From positions 24,948,001 to 25,012,000 of the forward strand of contig NC_080564.1 of NCBI RefSeq assembly GCF_030253575.1: 64,000 nt of DNA. The letters are read 5' to 3'. Below, piece by piece: positions 34,698 through 44,926 of this stretch (its first letter is position 1; each line of letters starts with the position of its first letter). The notes beneath the pieces were generated by a model. That model saw nothing but the letters and a program-made list of their open reading frames with translations, was not told where the DNA came from and ran no database searches. The position numbers were made by a program, and so were the translations under genes. Origin of the DNA: Rhododendron vialii. Taxonomy: Eukaryota > Streptophyta > Magnoliopsida > Ericales > Ericaceae.

Positions 34698-34778
34698 TGG
34701 CGTATGCCATTTTATAACTGGCGTATGCGTGTCCCCCACTTACTGACGTACGAGGCAAAATTTCTGGCGTACGCCAGT
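34698..34778. promoter_or_regulatory. Two palindrome pairs upstream of antisense PMD gene 1
   Basis: Half-sites start at 34703 and 34724, then at 34749 and 34770, both pairs exactly 21 bp apart, with spacers ttataac and aaatttc. The copy at 34764-34777 is the perfect palindrome ctggcgtacgccag. The cluster is about 270-350 bases upstream of the antisense ATG. Confidence 0.9.
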
Positions 34779-35698
34779 AAGGTTCACTAGAAACCAGTTT
34801 GCAGCAGCTACTGCCTCCGCATGGTCATTCTCAATTCTGGGGCTGGCTTTGACCATTTGTTGGTTCCTACAAGTTATGAATGTCATTTGGGACTATGGCA
34901 AGGCGTCGGATTCCAAAAGCCACACCCGATGAGGATTTCGGACCCTCGGCGGCCCGTTTCAAGCTAAAATCATAGATACGGGAGGTCAAATCTCGTTTCA
35001 GGGGCTTTTGCCAAGTTTTGTCATACCATACATGTTACATAGGACTTATGTGACTGTATGGGGGTGTCGGTTTCAGTCCGGGACCATATCGAGTCATCTT
35101 TTGCGTCTTATGTCCATTTTTGTGGCATTTTTGGCCTTTTCTTGATATTTTCCTCACACCGGGACAATTCTGCCGGTTTGCGTGGTTTGTGCAAGTCTTT
35201 GTACATCTATGTTGTCAGTTCAAAGGGTCAGTTTCCTTCGTTTAGGAGAATGTCGGAGTTTGGCCAACTAACGCTCAAATCTCCCCGTATCCTCCGCGTG
35301 TCTGGGATACGTGTCGTATCCTAGGACTTTTCTGTCCATCTTTTTCTTCGAGCTAAGTCAATCGTATGTGCATACAAGTGTCTTTTGTCGATTCAGAGCA
35401 TTTGTCAATGCATGTTAGATATTAGCAGATAGTTTGTTATTTTCCTTAATCAAACCTCAGCAAAAGCAAGGGAAATTGATAAACGGGAAATGCAGAAGTT
35501 TTACTACTACTGTGTCAAAGCGTAAAAGTAGAAGTGTATCAAGTATCGAAGCGGCGCAACGGCCCAGGCAGAACTAAAAATGTCAAGGCACACTCGCCCA
35601 AAATTCAAAAGGCACGCAGGCCCTATCCAAAGTATCAAAGCACCCATGTCAAAAGTATCAAAGTATCAGCAAAATAAACTAAGGCTCGGTGGTAGCCC
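34779..35698. other. Spacer between the two antisense PMD genes
   Basis: Non-coding by my reading on both strands. It would contain the promoter-distal part of antisense gene 1 and the 3' UTR of antisense gene 2. No repeat is recognised. Confidence 0.45.
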
Positions 35699-38600
35699 TC
35701 AGTCGTCAAAAAGATCCTCGTCGTCGTCGTCCTCCTCGCTCTCCTCCAACTCTCGAGGGTCCATCCGGAACCTGGGGTCGCTCGCCGAGTCAGAGCCGCT
35801 GCTGAGGGACGTCAGTTCCTCTTCTTCTTCCTCCTCTCTCCTCTTCTTCTGTGAGGGTTCCTCGGAAAGCCTCTTCTCTGCAGGCCTCTTCCTCAGTTCT
35901 CGGCGAAACTGGAGCTCCTCGCTAGTCGGAGTGATTTGCACTCCCCGTTGTACCTTCGCCGCTGGTCGAGAGGAGCTCGGTGCTACCTTCTTCGTCGGAG
36001 GAGGCCACACACTCTTCCTTCTAGGAGCCGCCCTAGCATGTCCCTGCATGGTCATTCAAGTCATTTAGCATACATTGTGCATGTTGTATATATTGAAATG
36101 CTAGGTGCAGGAAATTTCGAAAGCAATCCTATTCAAAAAGAAGAGCAAAAAGTTATACCTGAGGCTGAACAACAGGGGCTGGAGCTGGTTGAAGGTAGTG
36201 CAACTGTAAAGAGGCACCGCCGGCTATCTTGTGAAACTCTTTCTCCATGGCCTTCATCAAGCGAGCTGCCTCACGTACCCACTCCATCGGGGCCTGTTAT
36301 ACAATTTTGGGCAAGAAATCAGAATACAAGCCGGATATACATGCCGAAAGTAAAGTAAAGGGAACTACAAAGGGGCGAAGAATATCATACCGGTCCTGTG
36401 ATCTCTGCTGGCTCTGTCCGGGCAGGCTTAAACCGAACTGTGGCCTCCTCTCCTTGCGCGTCCTGCACCGCTAGTGTCTAAGAAAGCCGAGGCAGCCCGG
36501 TCGCTGTGGCATAGTCGCTCCTCTCTCTAGGCCGTGCTGCCCTGCTCTCCCGGCTCCTCTTCTCCTCGCCAGCCTCGAGTGCCTCGCCCTGCACAGCGAT
36601 ATGCTCCAAAACCCCAAGTGGCCCCGCCAAGCGCTGCCTCCGGTAGACAGCAAAATCACGCTCGGGCCTCAGAAAAGCAGCAAGGCCGGCCGGAACAGTG
36701 AAGCGCTGCAACTCAGCCAAGGTGTACTTATCTGTGTGAGAGGTGTGAGGTGGAAGTGGCCCAGGAACTTGGAACTCAAGAGAGCCCAGTGACTGCTGCG
36801 TCACCCGGTCACCTAAGTACCACCGCCACCCAAAGGCCGACTCCAACAACACCCGGCTCGCTGTCACCACCCTGCTCCACGCTAGATACTCAGGCTCAGG
36901 CTCGGCATTGCTTCATGGGTTCCACTCTACCTGCAAGACAAGTGCACAGATTCAAAGTCATCAGCGACAGCATTAAAGCAATTCTAAGGGCAGAGTGGCC
37001 AATCTGACGTGTTGCTTACCTGAGTACCAGACAGCTTGTCAAGGTACGACCTGAAGGCTAGAGGCTCCCTCTCGACTTCTTCTTGCCGCTATACATGGGG
37101 CCCCAGATCATGGCACGTGGGAGCATCCTCAGGTTCGGGCACTTGTTTTCCGGTGGGTACATCTTCAGCACTTCATAGGCCCACAGCTGCAAATGTTCAG
37201 ACAATCAAAGCATCAGAATACAGTTCATAGGAAAATCAAGGACAAGTGCAATAAAGGGAAGGCAGGAAATGAATTGCAAGTTTTGTTTATTACCTCCCAC
37301 ACTCTCCAATAGCCGGCCGTCGCCTTCTTCCCGCGTGAGAACTCCCCCATAAAGCCATAGCACGTGCCCAGAGCTGCTCCTCCCCAGTCGAATCGTGAGG
37401 CCGTGCCCAAGTCACAAAGGGCCAGCAAGTAGGACAGGTGCACCGTGGATCGCTTGTTCGGGTACAATGTAGCCCCGAACAAGTACAACAAATAGGCCAT
37501 CGCCATCTGCTCCGCCTCCAACTCCGAGTTCGGCTCCCTCCCATGCAAATACCGTCTGAACTGGTCGTAATGAACAGTCTCTGCCTCACTTGCTGGCGCC
37601 TGCCCTAAGAACCACTCCAGAGCCCTAGGATCCCTGTGAATCTCCGAGTCGAACGGGAGGCTCTCCTCCTACCCTCAAGCCAGTGAGCGCTGCAAAGTCA
37701 GACGGAGTCACCGTCATCTCCCCGATCGGAAAGTGGAAGGTATTCGAGGAATCCCACCACCTCTCGGCCAGTGCAGTAAGCAGAGCGTGGTCGCTCTTCA
37801 CGGCCGTCAACGTGAGGATGAACGGCCGAAACTGCAGCGTCAACCAAAGCCCTGACCCGCTCTGGCAGCCCTCGGTACAACTCAAGCAAGCTCGCAGGAC
37901 CTCCATGGCCCCGAGTGCTGGCCGCTCCTCTCTGCATACAAAGACAGTCAACAAAAAGAGTCTCGTCAGTAATCGCAACTCAAACAGTCAGTCAAATTCA
38001 GAATTTCAACAGTAATTCTACGGTCGAAACAAGCATCATAAAGGTCGAACAAAGCTACCGGGCACTCATAGCATTTTATCCAATGCTACTATCAGTCGAA
38101 TCAAATCAAAGGCATTTCTTAGTCAAGTTCCGAGATACATGGTGTTATATTTTATCAAGGCACACCTCTCAGTCGATTTCAAAAGGATTTCTATTTGTCA
38201 AACTGGTCGATTCAAACTTTGAACACGCCATTCGGGCGTTCAACATGTCATGACAATCTACTTAGTCGAGTTCAAGTTCAAAGGGCTATCGTTTTAGTCG
38301 AGACAGTTTACGGTCGATTCAAGCCTGGCACTAACAGTCTTTATTGAAGTTATGGGCGTTCTGCAAGTCGATTCAGCTGTATCAAGTGTTCTATCGTTCA
38401 AAGTCAAGTTTCAAAGTCGAGGCATACTGTTCAAGTTCTACTTTCTCAATCAAGCTACAGTTCAGAGTTTTGGCCTACGTACGTTACAAGTTATGCTACG
38501 CCAATACAAGCTACAAAAGGTTGTAAATAACAAAGCATGCATATCAAAGTAAGTTCCGAAGTATACCTGCACCCAGTCCACGGACAGGTGTCTCTGTGGA

Positions 38601-39488
38601 TCTCTCAGTATAAGCTCTGCATCGTAGCTCTCCCGCAGAGGTGCGAGGCAGAGGTGCAAGGCTCTAAACCCCGGACGGAATGAACAAGTGTGGCTCGGGC
38701 AAAACGTATGTGGCCGCGTCGAACCGAGCACGGGGCGCCAGCCGTATGGACTCTGCGAGTGTCACTGCCCGCTCAAAAGACCACACCTCCCCCTGAGCCT
38801 CCTCGGGAGCCCCGGTCTCGCTCACAAAGGCCTCATCCTCGGCCCTGGCCTGCTCGGCCTCCTCTCTCAAGCGCTCCTCCTCCTGGGCCCTCTCAACCTG
38901 CCGGAGCCGATCCTCCCGCGCTGCCAGCACCACAGCTAGCACCCCCGAATTCTCCCGGAGCAAGCGGTCGAGCTCCTCCTCCGACACAAACTCTGCAAAA
39001 TCCCCCCGAGTGATGAGCACATGCGCCGAGGACCCTACTGCCGGCCTAAACTCAACCTCCTCCATGGGCACCTCCCCGGACACCCCCTCCTCAACCACGG
39101 GACCCTTGCCCCTTGCCGGATCCCTTGGTGGTGTCCCCGGTCGACCACCACCATCACCACTGCCACTGCCGCTGGCCCCGAGCGAGCCCAAACCTGTGAT
39201 CACCAAACCCTCTACATCGCTCCGTGGATCCAATCGACGAACCCGTGGACCCCCCGTACCAACAGAACCTGGCGTACGCCCCTCATCACCACCAACCGCT
39301 GCCCGTGCATGGCCATCGCCACCACCAGACTCGCTTGTAACCGCTACACCAATGGCCGACGAAGCCTCTGCAGTCGATGGATCGTCGATTCGGACACCCA
39401 TGATCTCGGGCTCGCCCTTCGACCGAACCTCGTCACCACCACCTCTATCACTGCCATTGCCCCCATTGCCGCCTCCGGATTCCGCCAT
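35699..39488 (-). pseudogene. Antisense PMD gene 2, at least five exons, with frameshifts
   Basis: The minus-strand start is ATG 39488 (MAESGGGNGGN). Exon A (38567-39488) is Gly/Ser/Glu-rich, then ...ALHLCLAPLRESYDAELIL...SVDWVQ at a GT donor; a one-base shift occurs near 38668. Exon B (37294-37931) has FRPFILTLTAVKSDHALL, RWWDSSNTFHFPIGEMTVTPSDF and the block MAYLLYLFGATLYPNK, the core plant mobile domain, with two more shifts (near 37830 and 37645). Exon C (37020-37186) reads LWAYEVLKMYPPENKCPNLR. Exon D begins at 36930 (VEWNPW) and runs to about 36478. An acidic, Lys/Glu-rich tail with a nuclear-signal-like KKRR stretch lies at 35699-36055. Exons A-C have consensus donors and acceptors, so this was a spliced gene transcribed against the element. 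The later borders are less sure. Confidence 0.72.
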
Positions 39489-39652
39489 GGATGAGCGTGG
39501 GTGAGTGGGTTTATGGGAAGGATGAAAGTGTGAGAGAGTTTTGAAGTATTGGGATTTCAAAAGTCGAAGAATGGCGGTTTCCGAGCCTCTGCAGAAGTTA
39601 TACGACGTATAGAGCGATTGGGCCGGGTCTGGGCTCAAATCTTTGCAGAAAG

Positions 39653-39687
39653 TGGCGCACGCCAGTATTATAGTACCGCACGCCAGT
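39653..39687. promoter_or_regulatory. Palindrome pair upstream of antisense PMD gene 2
   Basis: Half-sites CACGCCAGT start at 39658 and 39679, exactly 21 bp apart, with spacer attatag. A weak TATA-like ttata (plus strand 39598-39602, minus-strand TATAA) lies between the pair and the ATG at 39488. Confidence 0.88.
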
Positions 39688-39805
39688 ACGTCTTGGGCTT
39701 GAGGCCCAGATCACCCCGTGTGACGGGGTCCGTTCTCAAATGGTGTTCTAAATTGCCTTGAGTTGCGTTAGTACCCGTGTTGAAATTATCCCCAAGCAGA
39801 GGTCC

Positions 39806-40106
39806 GTCCAATTTCAAAACAACGACGATCTATCCGTCCTTTTTCAACTCAACGACGGTCCGCCCGTCCATTTTCAAATCAACGACGATCTATCCGTCCT
39901 TTTTCAAATCAACGATGGTCCACCCGTCCATTGTCAAATCAACGACGGTCCACCCGTCCATAATCAAAGTCAAGGACGATCCACTCGTCCAATTTCAAAT
40001 CAACGACGATCTATCCGTCCAATTTCAAATCAACGACGATCCACTCGTCCAAAGTCAAATCAAAGACGATCCACTCGTCCATTTTCAAATCAACGACGAT
40101 CCGCTC
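39806..40106 (+). repeat. 30-bp tandem repeat array in the 3' untranslated region
   Basis: Ten head-to-tail units start at 39806, 39836, 39866, 39896, 39926, 39956, 39987, 40017, 40047 and 40077. The period is 30 bp with one 31-bp step. The consensus words are tttcaaatcaacgacgat and cyatccgtcc/ccactcgtcc. There are no spacers. Tandem arrays before the 3' LTR are known in Ogre-type elements. Because 30 is divisible by 3 the array opens long artificial frames. Confidence 0.95.
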
Positions 40107-40348
40107 GTCCGACAGTCTTTCTTTCCCCAACAGAGTCGATGCTTTTGCAAGGTGGATCATTCCCCAGGAGAATCCACATTGCATGATCTGCCCGCCAAAG
40201 ACAACAATGCGGCGGTCTATCCGTCCCAACTTCAAATCAAACAGGTTCTCTAAAAAAACACTTCATTCATCCTAGATGGTCTCGAAGAGGGTGTCTAGAA
40301 AACCTTTGATGTTACTGGTCTCCAGTCAATGGTGCCTCAAGTGCCATC

Positions 40349-40361
40349 AAAGGGGGGCTAC
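40349..40361 (+). other. Ogre-like polypurine tract
   Basis: aaaggggggctac ends directly at the 3' LTR start tgtagacacc. It is the expected plus-strand primer position. Confidence 0.75.
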
Positions 40362-42344
40362 TGTAGACACCCCATTCTGGACTGTCTAGAGAATGCTATT
40401 TTCTGATGTTTTATTTCCCCAATGATGATTAATGGTCGAGAACAGTCTGAGGACGATGATGTGTTTGAGCTTTGAGCGTCCCGAGCCTCTTTCAAACCCC
40501 CTTCAAACCCTTCAAACCAGAGCCAAACAGCCCCAGCAAAACCCAAACTGGCTTACGCCAGTACCCTGATGACGTACGCCAGTTAGCTGCCACGTGTCGG
40601 TCATCGACCGTTGACTCAGCTATCACTGGCGCACGCCGGTCTATATGTGGCGCACGCCAGTCAAATCAACTTTATTCAGCCACATGGACGAGACTTTTGT
40701 GCCACCCTGACGTCGGCCACAGTCTCCCTGATGATTACTCTCGGCAGAGGTGTTCCCTCTCTCTCCTACACCCCCCATCAAGGCAAGTCCCATGCATTAA
40801 TGCATGGGAGGCTCCATTCTTGCTCCAATTAGCCAAACAAGGCTTTGGTCCCAACTGATCTCAGTCTCCCTCTCCTCTATAAATACCCCTCTTGCATTCA
40901 TTTGCAAGGGGTTAGCCACATTAAAAAGAAGAAGCTCTCTCCTTCCCTCTTTCTTGCTCTCTATCTCTCCTCTTCCATTGAAAGAGAAAGTAGGGCAACT
41001 CACTTCCATATACCCTACTGATATCCAGTCACCTTCTAAACCTCCATCTTCAACCCTTAAGCTCAATACCACCTTCAATCATCAACACGAAAAGGTATAC
41101 CACCTTTGTGTCCCTTTCTGTTCTCAACTTCTGAGGGAGACCAGTAAGGCCCAGGCTAGTAAGCAATACTAGTCCTGGCCTTAAACTGGTAAAATACAAC
41201 AATCGTATGAGATGAGACATGGCGCACCCCAGTACACCTAAGCCGTACGCCAGTCACGGTAGTACGAGCACTACTGGCGTGGGGATCATGGATCATCATT
41301 TATGTTATCTTACCTTTCTGTCAATCACCCTTGCATGCTAATAATCAGTTTACTGCTTTCTGTATATTCGGTGTTGCTTAGATGTTGTTGTTTACGCTTA
41401 CCGTTTATCTGCTCAAAAGGCCTTTGGGATCCTTTTGGTCATGTTCCAGAGCCCAGATGATGCAAAGCCAAACACTGGATTAGGGTCAAACATGCGTACG
41501 ACATCCTATGACTGGCGTACGGCAGTTTGTCCTAGGATCTAGTGGCTGTCCCTTGTATCTTAGCATAATCTTGGCCTATTTTCTGTTCCCACACTGTTTT
41601 TGGGGTATTCTGCTGCCTTTCGAGGTTCGTAGCCATTTCATTTGTCTGTAACTGTATATATTCTGTTCTATTAAACTGCGTGGTTTGTCTTGGGTGTGCG
41701 CTGGTCCCTTTCCAGAGCCCAGAGGGTTGCAAACAAAGACTGTGAAACCTGATAAGTGGAGTACGCCAGTCTAAGTGTGGCGTGCGCAGGTTGTGCCAGC
41801 ATGCAGTGGCTCGGCCAGTGCATGCTGGTGTGGATCCTGCTCATGTTCCTTCAGGGCAGTGTGCTTCAATTCGTTCGGTTTGCTCAGTGCTTGTTCTCAA
41901 TCTATGTTTACTATTGCAAGCAAATCATCCATAAACATTTTGTCACATAAAATGCAACTTGTTACAGTTTTAATCCCCCTTTAACTGTTCCCCCGCCCTA
42001 ACTGGCTAAAAAATGATCAAATGAGAGAAAAATGCAAATGTTTTACAAAACAAAATGCCTAAGTAGAGACCGATCTTCGGATTGGGCGAGAGAGGTGCCA
42101 TAAAACCCTTCCTCTCTCGTAACCTGGCTCCCGAACCTCAGATATCCAAGGTGACGACGGACCAGTCTACAAGCCTTTTTCAAAATCAAACAAACGTGGC
42201 AAACGTTTTCGAGTTTGGTTCTTTGGGTGTTTTCACCGCTAAAACCCGAGTGGCGACTCTGAATCAAAGCGTTTTGTCGCGCTTTTTCGAAAAAGGGCCG
42301 CGCCCGATCTTATAAATCGAGCATTTTTGGGGCGCGTGCCCACA
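40362..42344 (+). repeat. Ogre-like 3' LTR
   Basis: Full-length partner of the 5' LTR, with scattered transitions and a few small indels. It keeps the same palindrome pairs: half-sites 40554/40575, 40632/40653, 41225/41246, 41497/41518 and 41762/41783, all 21 bp apart. Confidence 0.95.
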
Positions 42345-42349
42345 ACGCC

Positions 42350-43937
42350 TGACACCATTTCAAAACACACTCGGAGCCCTGTAAAACCTGGAGCCAGCCC
42401 ATTGCAAAATACAAAACCAACCTTGAACCATCCACCTAACATCCGGTTTCCTAAGGATAAGAGTGAGACACAGACTTGGGTTTATTTTTAAAGGGCAATG
42501 GGACTCTATTGTGGTTTAATCAAACAAAGATTGCCTTGTATCATTTCCTAAATATGCCAGAGATTCCGAAATGATTTAAAACAAATAACAAACACCATTA
42601 GGCATGACATGAGATAAAAACCTAAACTAAGATTATAATGTTCAAAACAACGGGATATGGGTCAAACTTGCTCACAACGCACTCAACAACTAACTCCTCA
42701 TTCTTTCCTCAAGCATACGAGTTGGGATGTACAAAGTTACTTAAAATATTTACAACGAACTCTTGCCATTTAAAGACTTAACGAGCATGTGCTAAGCAGT
42801 TTTAATCCACTAACTTTGTACTAACGGAAGGATTGCAAAACTAAAAATGAAATTTTTTAATAAAAAACATATAACCAAATATATATATACACTATATATA
42901 TTCCTCCCACCAACTTGAAAGATGCTATGCCCTCATAGCATGGAGAACAACAGTAGGGAAAAAGGAACAAAAGAGCATACCAACGGGGGAATGTCAACCC
43001 CCTTATACCTCAACCAAGTTGGAGGCTTTGGCGTCACCGGCTCCTTTCGTCATCCAAACAGCTTTCAAGGTCGACTCCTTCGGCTCGTCCGACGGAACCA
43101 CAGCTAGTCACACAAGATCATGGCCAAAGTTTTATTGGACTAACAACCGCAACACGTAATCGCACGCATGCTTAGGGCTTTTGAATGCCTCAATCACTCC
43201 GACAGTAGATCCAATCCACCAAGGCTAGTGTGGTAGCACGTTCACCCTGCAAAAGACTTAAGCTCGAACTACCTACTAAGAGCTAAATGACATTAGAACT
43301 GCCCGGCGCGTGTTATCCGGGTGCCAACAAATAGAAGAACAAAGAAAAATAGCAAAGAACACCACCCGATTTTCACGCAATCTTACGTGTCATACTTTTC
43401 TTCCCGTGTCTCACAGGGTAGACAAGACACATGTGGCTATACTAGACCGTCAAAACTTGTTACATCATGCCCGAAGTAAAATTAACCGCCTGACCTCGCC
43501 AAGCAATTAAGCCCAGCGTTCCCTATGATCGAAACAAAGTGAGACAAGACAGAGCCTAGCGCCAAAGCACAGGAATATCAAGGCTCACCCAAAGACCTAA
43601 ACTGCCCCCGATAGGGACATATCTGGAAAGCATGGATCATTAACGGCTAACTACTACAAAAAAGGACTAATTAAAGCCCGATACAATGATGCATTGATGA
43701 AATCTCTTAATGTGAAAATCCCAAAACTAAACAAATATGCAAATATGTACAAAAAATGAAACATTGCCCTTACTAACCGGAGCTGGGCACACGATCTTTT
43801 TTTTAGTAGCGGCGTGCGGAGCTACATATACCTAAGTCAATGGAGGGTACCCCCTACCCGGGGGCCTGGTCCGACAAACAGTTAAGTTCAGCGGTTACGC
43901 TTTCGCTCCCCGTGCAAATATAGATACAACAGCTACA
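42350..43937 (-). other. Athila region between integrase and the nested insertion
   Basis: Non-coding Athila sequence on the far side of the Ogre-like element, leading from integrase toward the second ORF. I see no domain, RNA gene or repeat. A TA-rich run lies near 42880-42900. Confidence 0.5.
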
Positions 43938-44926
43938 TCAAACAGCAAGGTCAACCGGATACACCGGTGCAACCAACTCCTCCTCAATTTCCTCTACCGA
44001 AAAGTTTTCCAAAAATGGCTTTAGTCGCTGCCCATTGACCTTAAAAATATTTCCATTCACGGGATTAACAACTTCAATGGCTCCATGCGGGAAAACGTGA
44101 TGCACACAATGTAAGGGCCAATCCAACGGGAACGCAACTTGCCTGGAAAAAAATGAAGTTTTGAATTATACAAAAGAACTTTTTGGCCAACTTCAAATTT
44201 TTTCCGTTGAATGTGCTTATCATGAAACTCCTTTACCTTAGACTTGTAAACGTTAGTATTATCATATGCATCTCTATGGATTTCCTCAAGCTCATTCAAT
44301 TGGAGTTTACGGTGAACTCCGGCGTCGGGCAAACGATAGTTTAATTGCATAATTGCCCAATATGCCTTATGCTCTAATTCCACCGGAAGGTGGCATGCCT
44401 TACCATATACAAGCCGATAGGGCGAAGCGCCCAAAACGGTCTTGTATGCGGTACGATACGCCTAAAGAGCATCAGTCAATCTTAAAGACCAATCCTTCCG
44501 ATTGGGATTTACCGTTTTCTCAAGAATACGTTTTACCTCACGGTTGGCGAGCTCGGCTTGACCGTTGGTTTGAGGGTGATATGGGAGGGAGACCTTGTGC
44601 GTGATACCATATTTCTTCATCAAGGCGGCGAATGGCCGGTTGCAAAAATGAAAACCTTGGTCGCTAATAATGGCACGAGGGACCCCAAACCGAGACAAGA
44701 TATGCTCCTTAAGAAACTCGAGCACCACCTTGTGATCATTGGTACGAGTGGCAATGGCCTCAACCCAACGTGACACATAATCGACCGCTAAGAGGATGTA
44801 TAAGTTGCCAAAAGACATCAGAAATGGTCCCATAAAGTCGATACCCCAACAGTCAAATACTTCAACAACAAGAAACTTGACTTGGGGCATTTCATTCCTC
44901 CGGGTCACACTGCCCAACTTTTGGCA
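43938..44926 (-). pseudogene. Athila integrase core and C-terminus
   Basis: It follows pol in the same frame after TGA 44927-44929. The core shows [10 protein letters not shown] (first Asp), ISDQGFHF (second Asp) and [14 protein letters not shown] (Glu), so all three catalytic residues remain. TAG 44462-44464 interrupts [15 protein letters not shown], probably from TGG. The downstream domain keeps [18 protein letters not shown] and [21 protein letters not shown] frameshift near 44110 moves the last 50 residues ([20 protein letters not shown]) to another frame. Confidence 0.85.

Larger units (their letters stand above)
21765..42344 (+). mobile_element. Ogre-like Tat-lineage gypsy retrotransposon (20.6 kb) nested in Athila
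   Basis: The LTRs are 21765-23760 and 40362-42344 (TGTAGACACC...GCGTGCCCACA), with the perfect target duplication ACGCC at 21760-21764 and 42345-42349. A tRNA-Arg type primer site follows the 5' LTR. Gag-pol has the order gag, protease, G-patch-like, reverse transcriptase, RNase H, second RNase H, integrase. Length, primer site, dual RNase H and extra antisense genes place it in the Tat clade near Ogre. The two LTRs differ by scattered transitions and a few small indels, a divergence of a few percent by eye. Six in-frame stops make it non-autonomous. Confidence 0.92.

Noticed and set aside
39806-40106. Regularly spaced repeats that could suggest a CRISPR array
   Set aside because: The 30-bp units are head to tail with no spacers, and the DNA is a plant retrotransposon.
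39758-40253. Two long overlapping open frames with a repeated Asp-Asp-Leu/Pro-Val pattern
   Set aside because: They are produced by the 30-bp tandem array, whose period is a multiple of three. No domain, start context or partner exon supports a protein.
44353-44604. Plus-strand frames within the Athila integrase
   Set aside because: Antisense shadows of the integrase coding strand.
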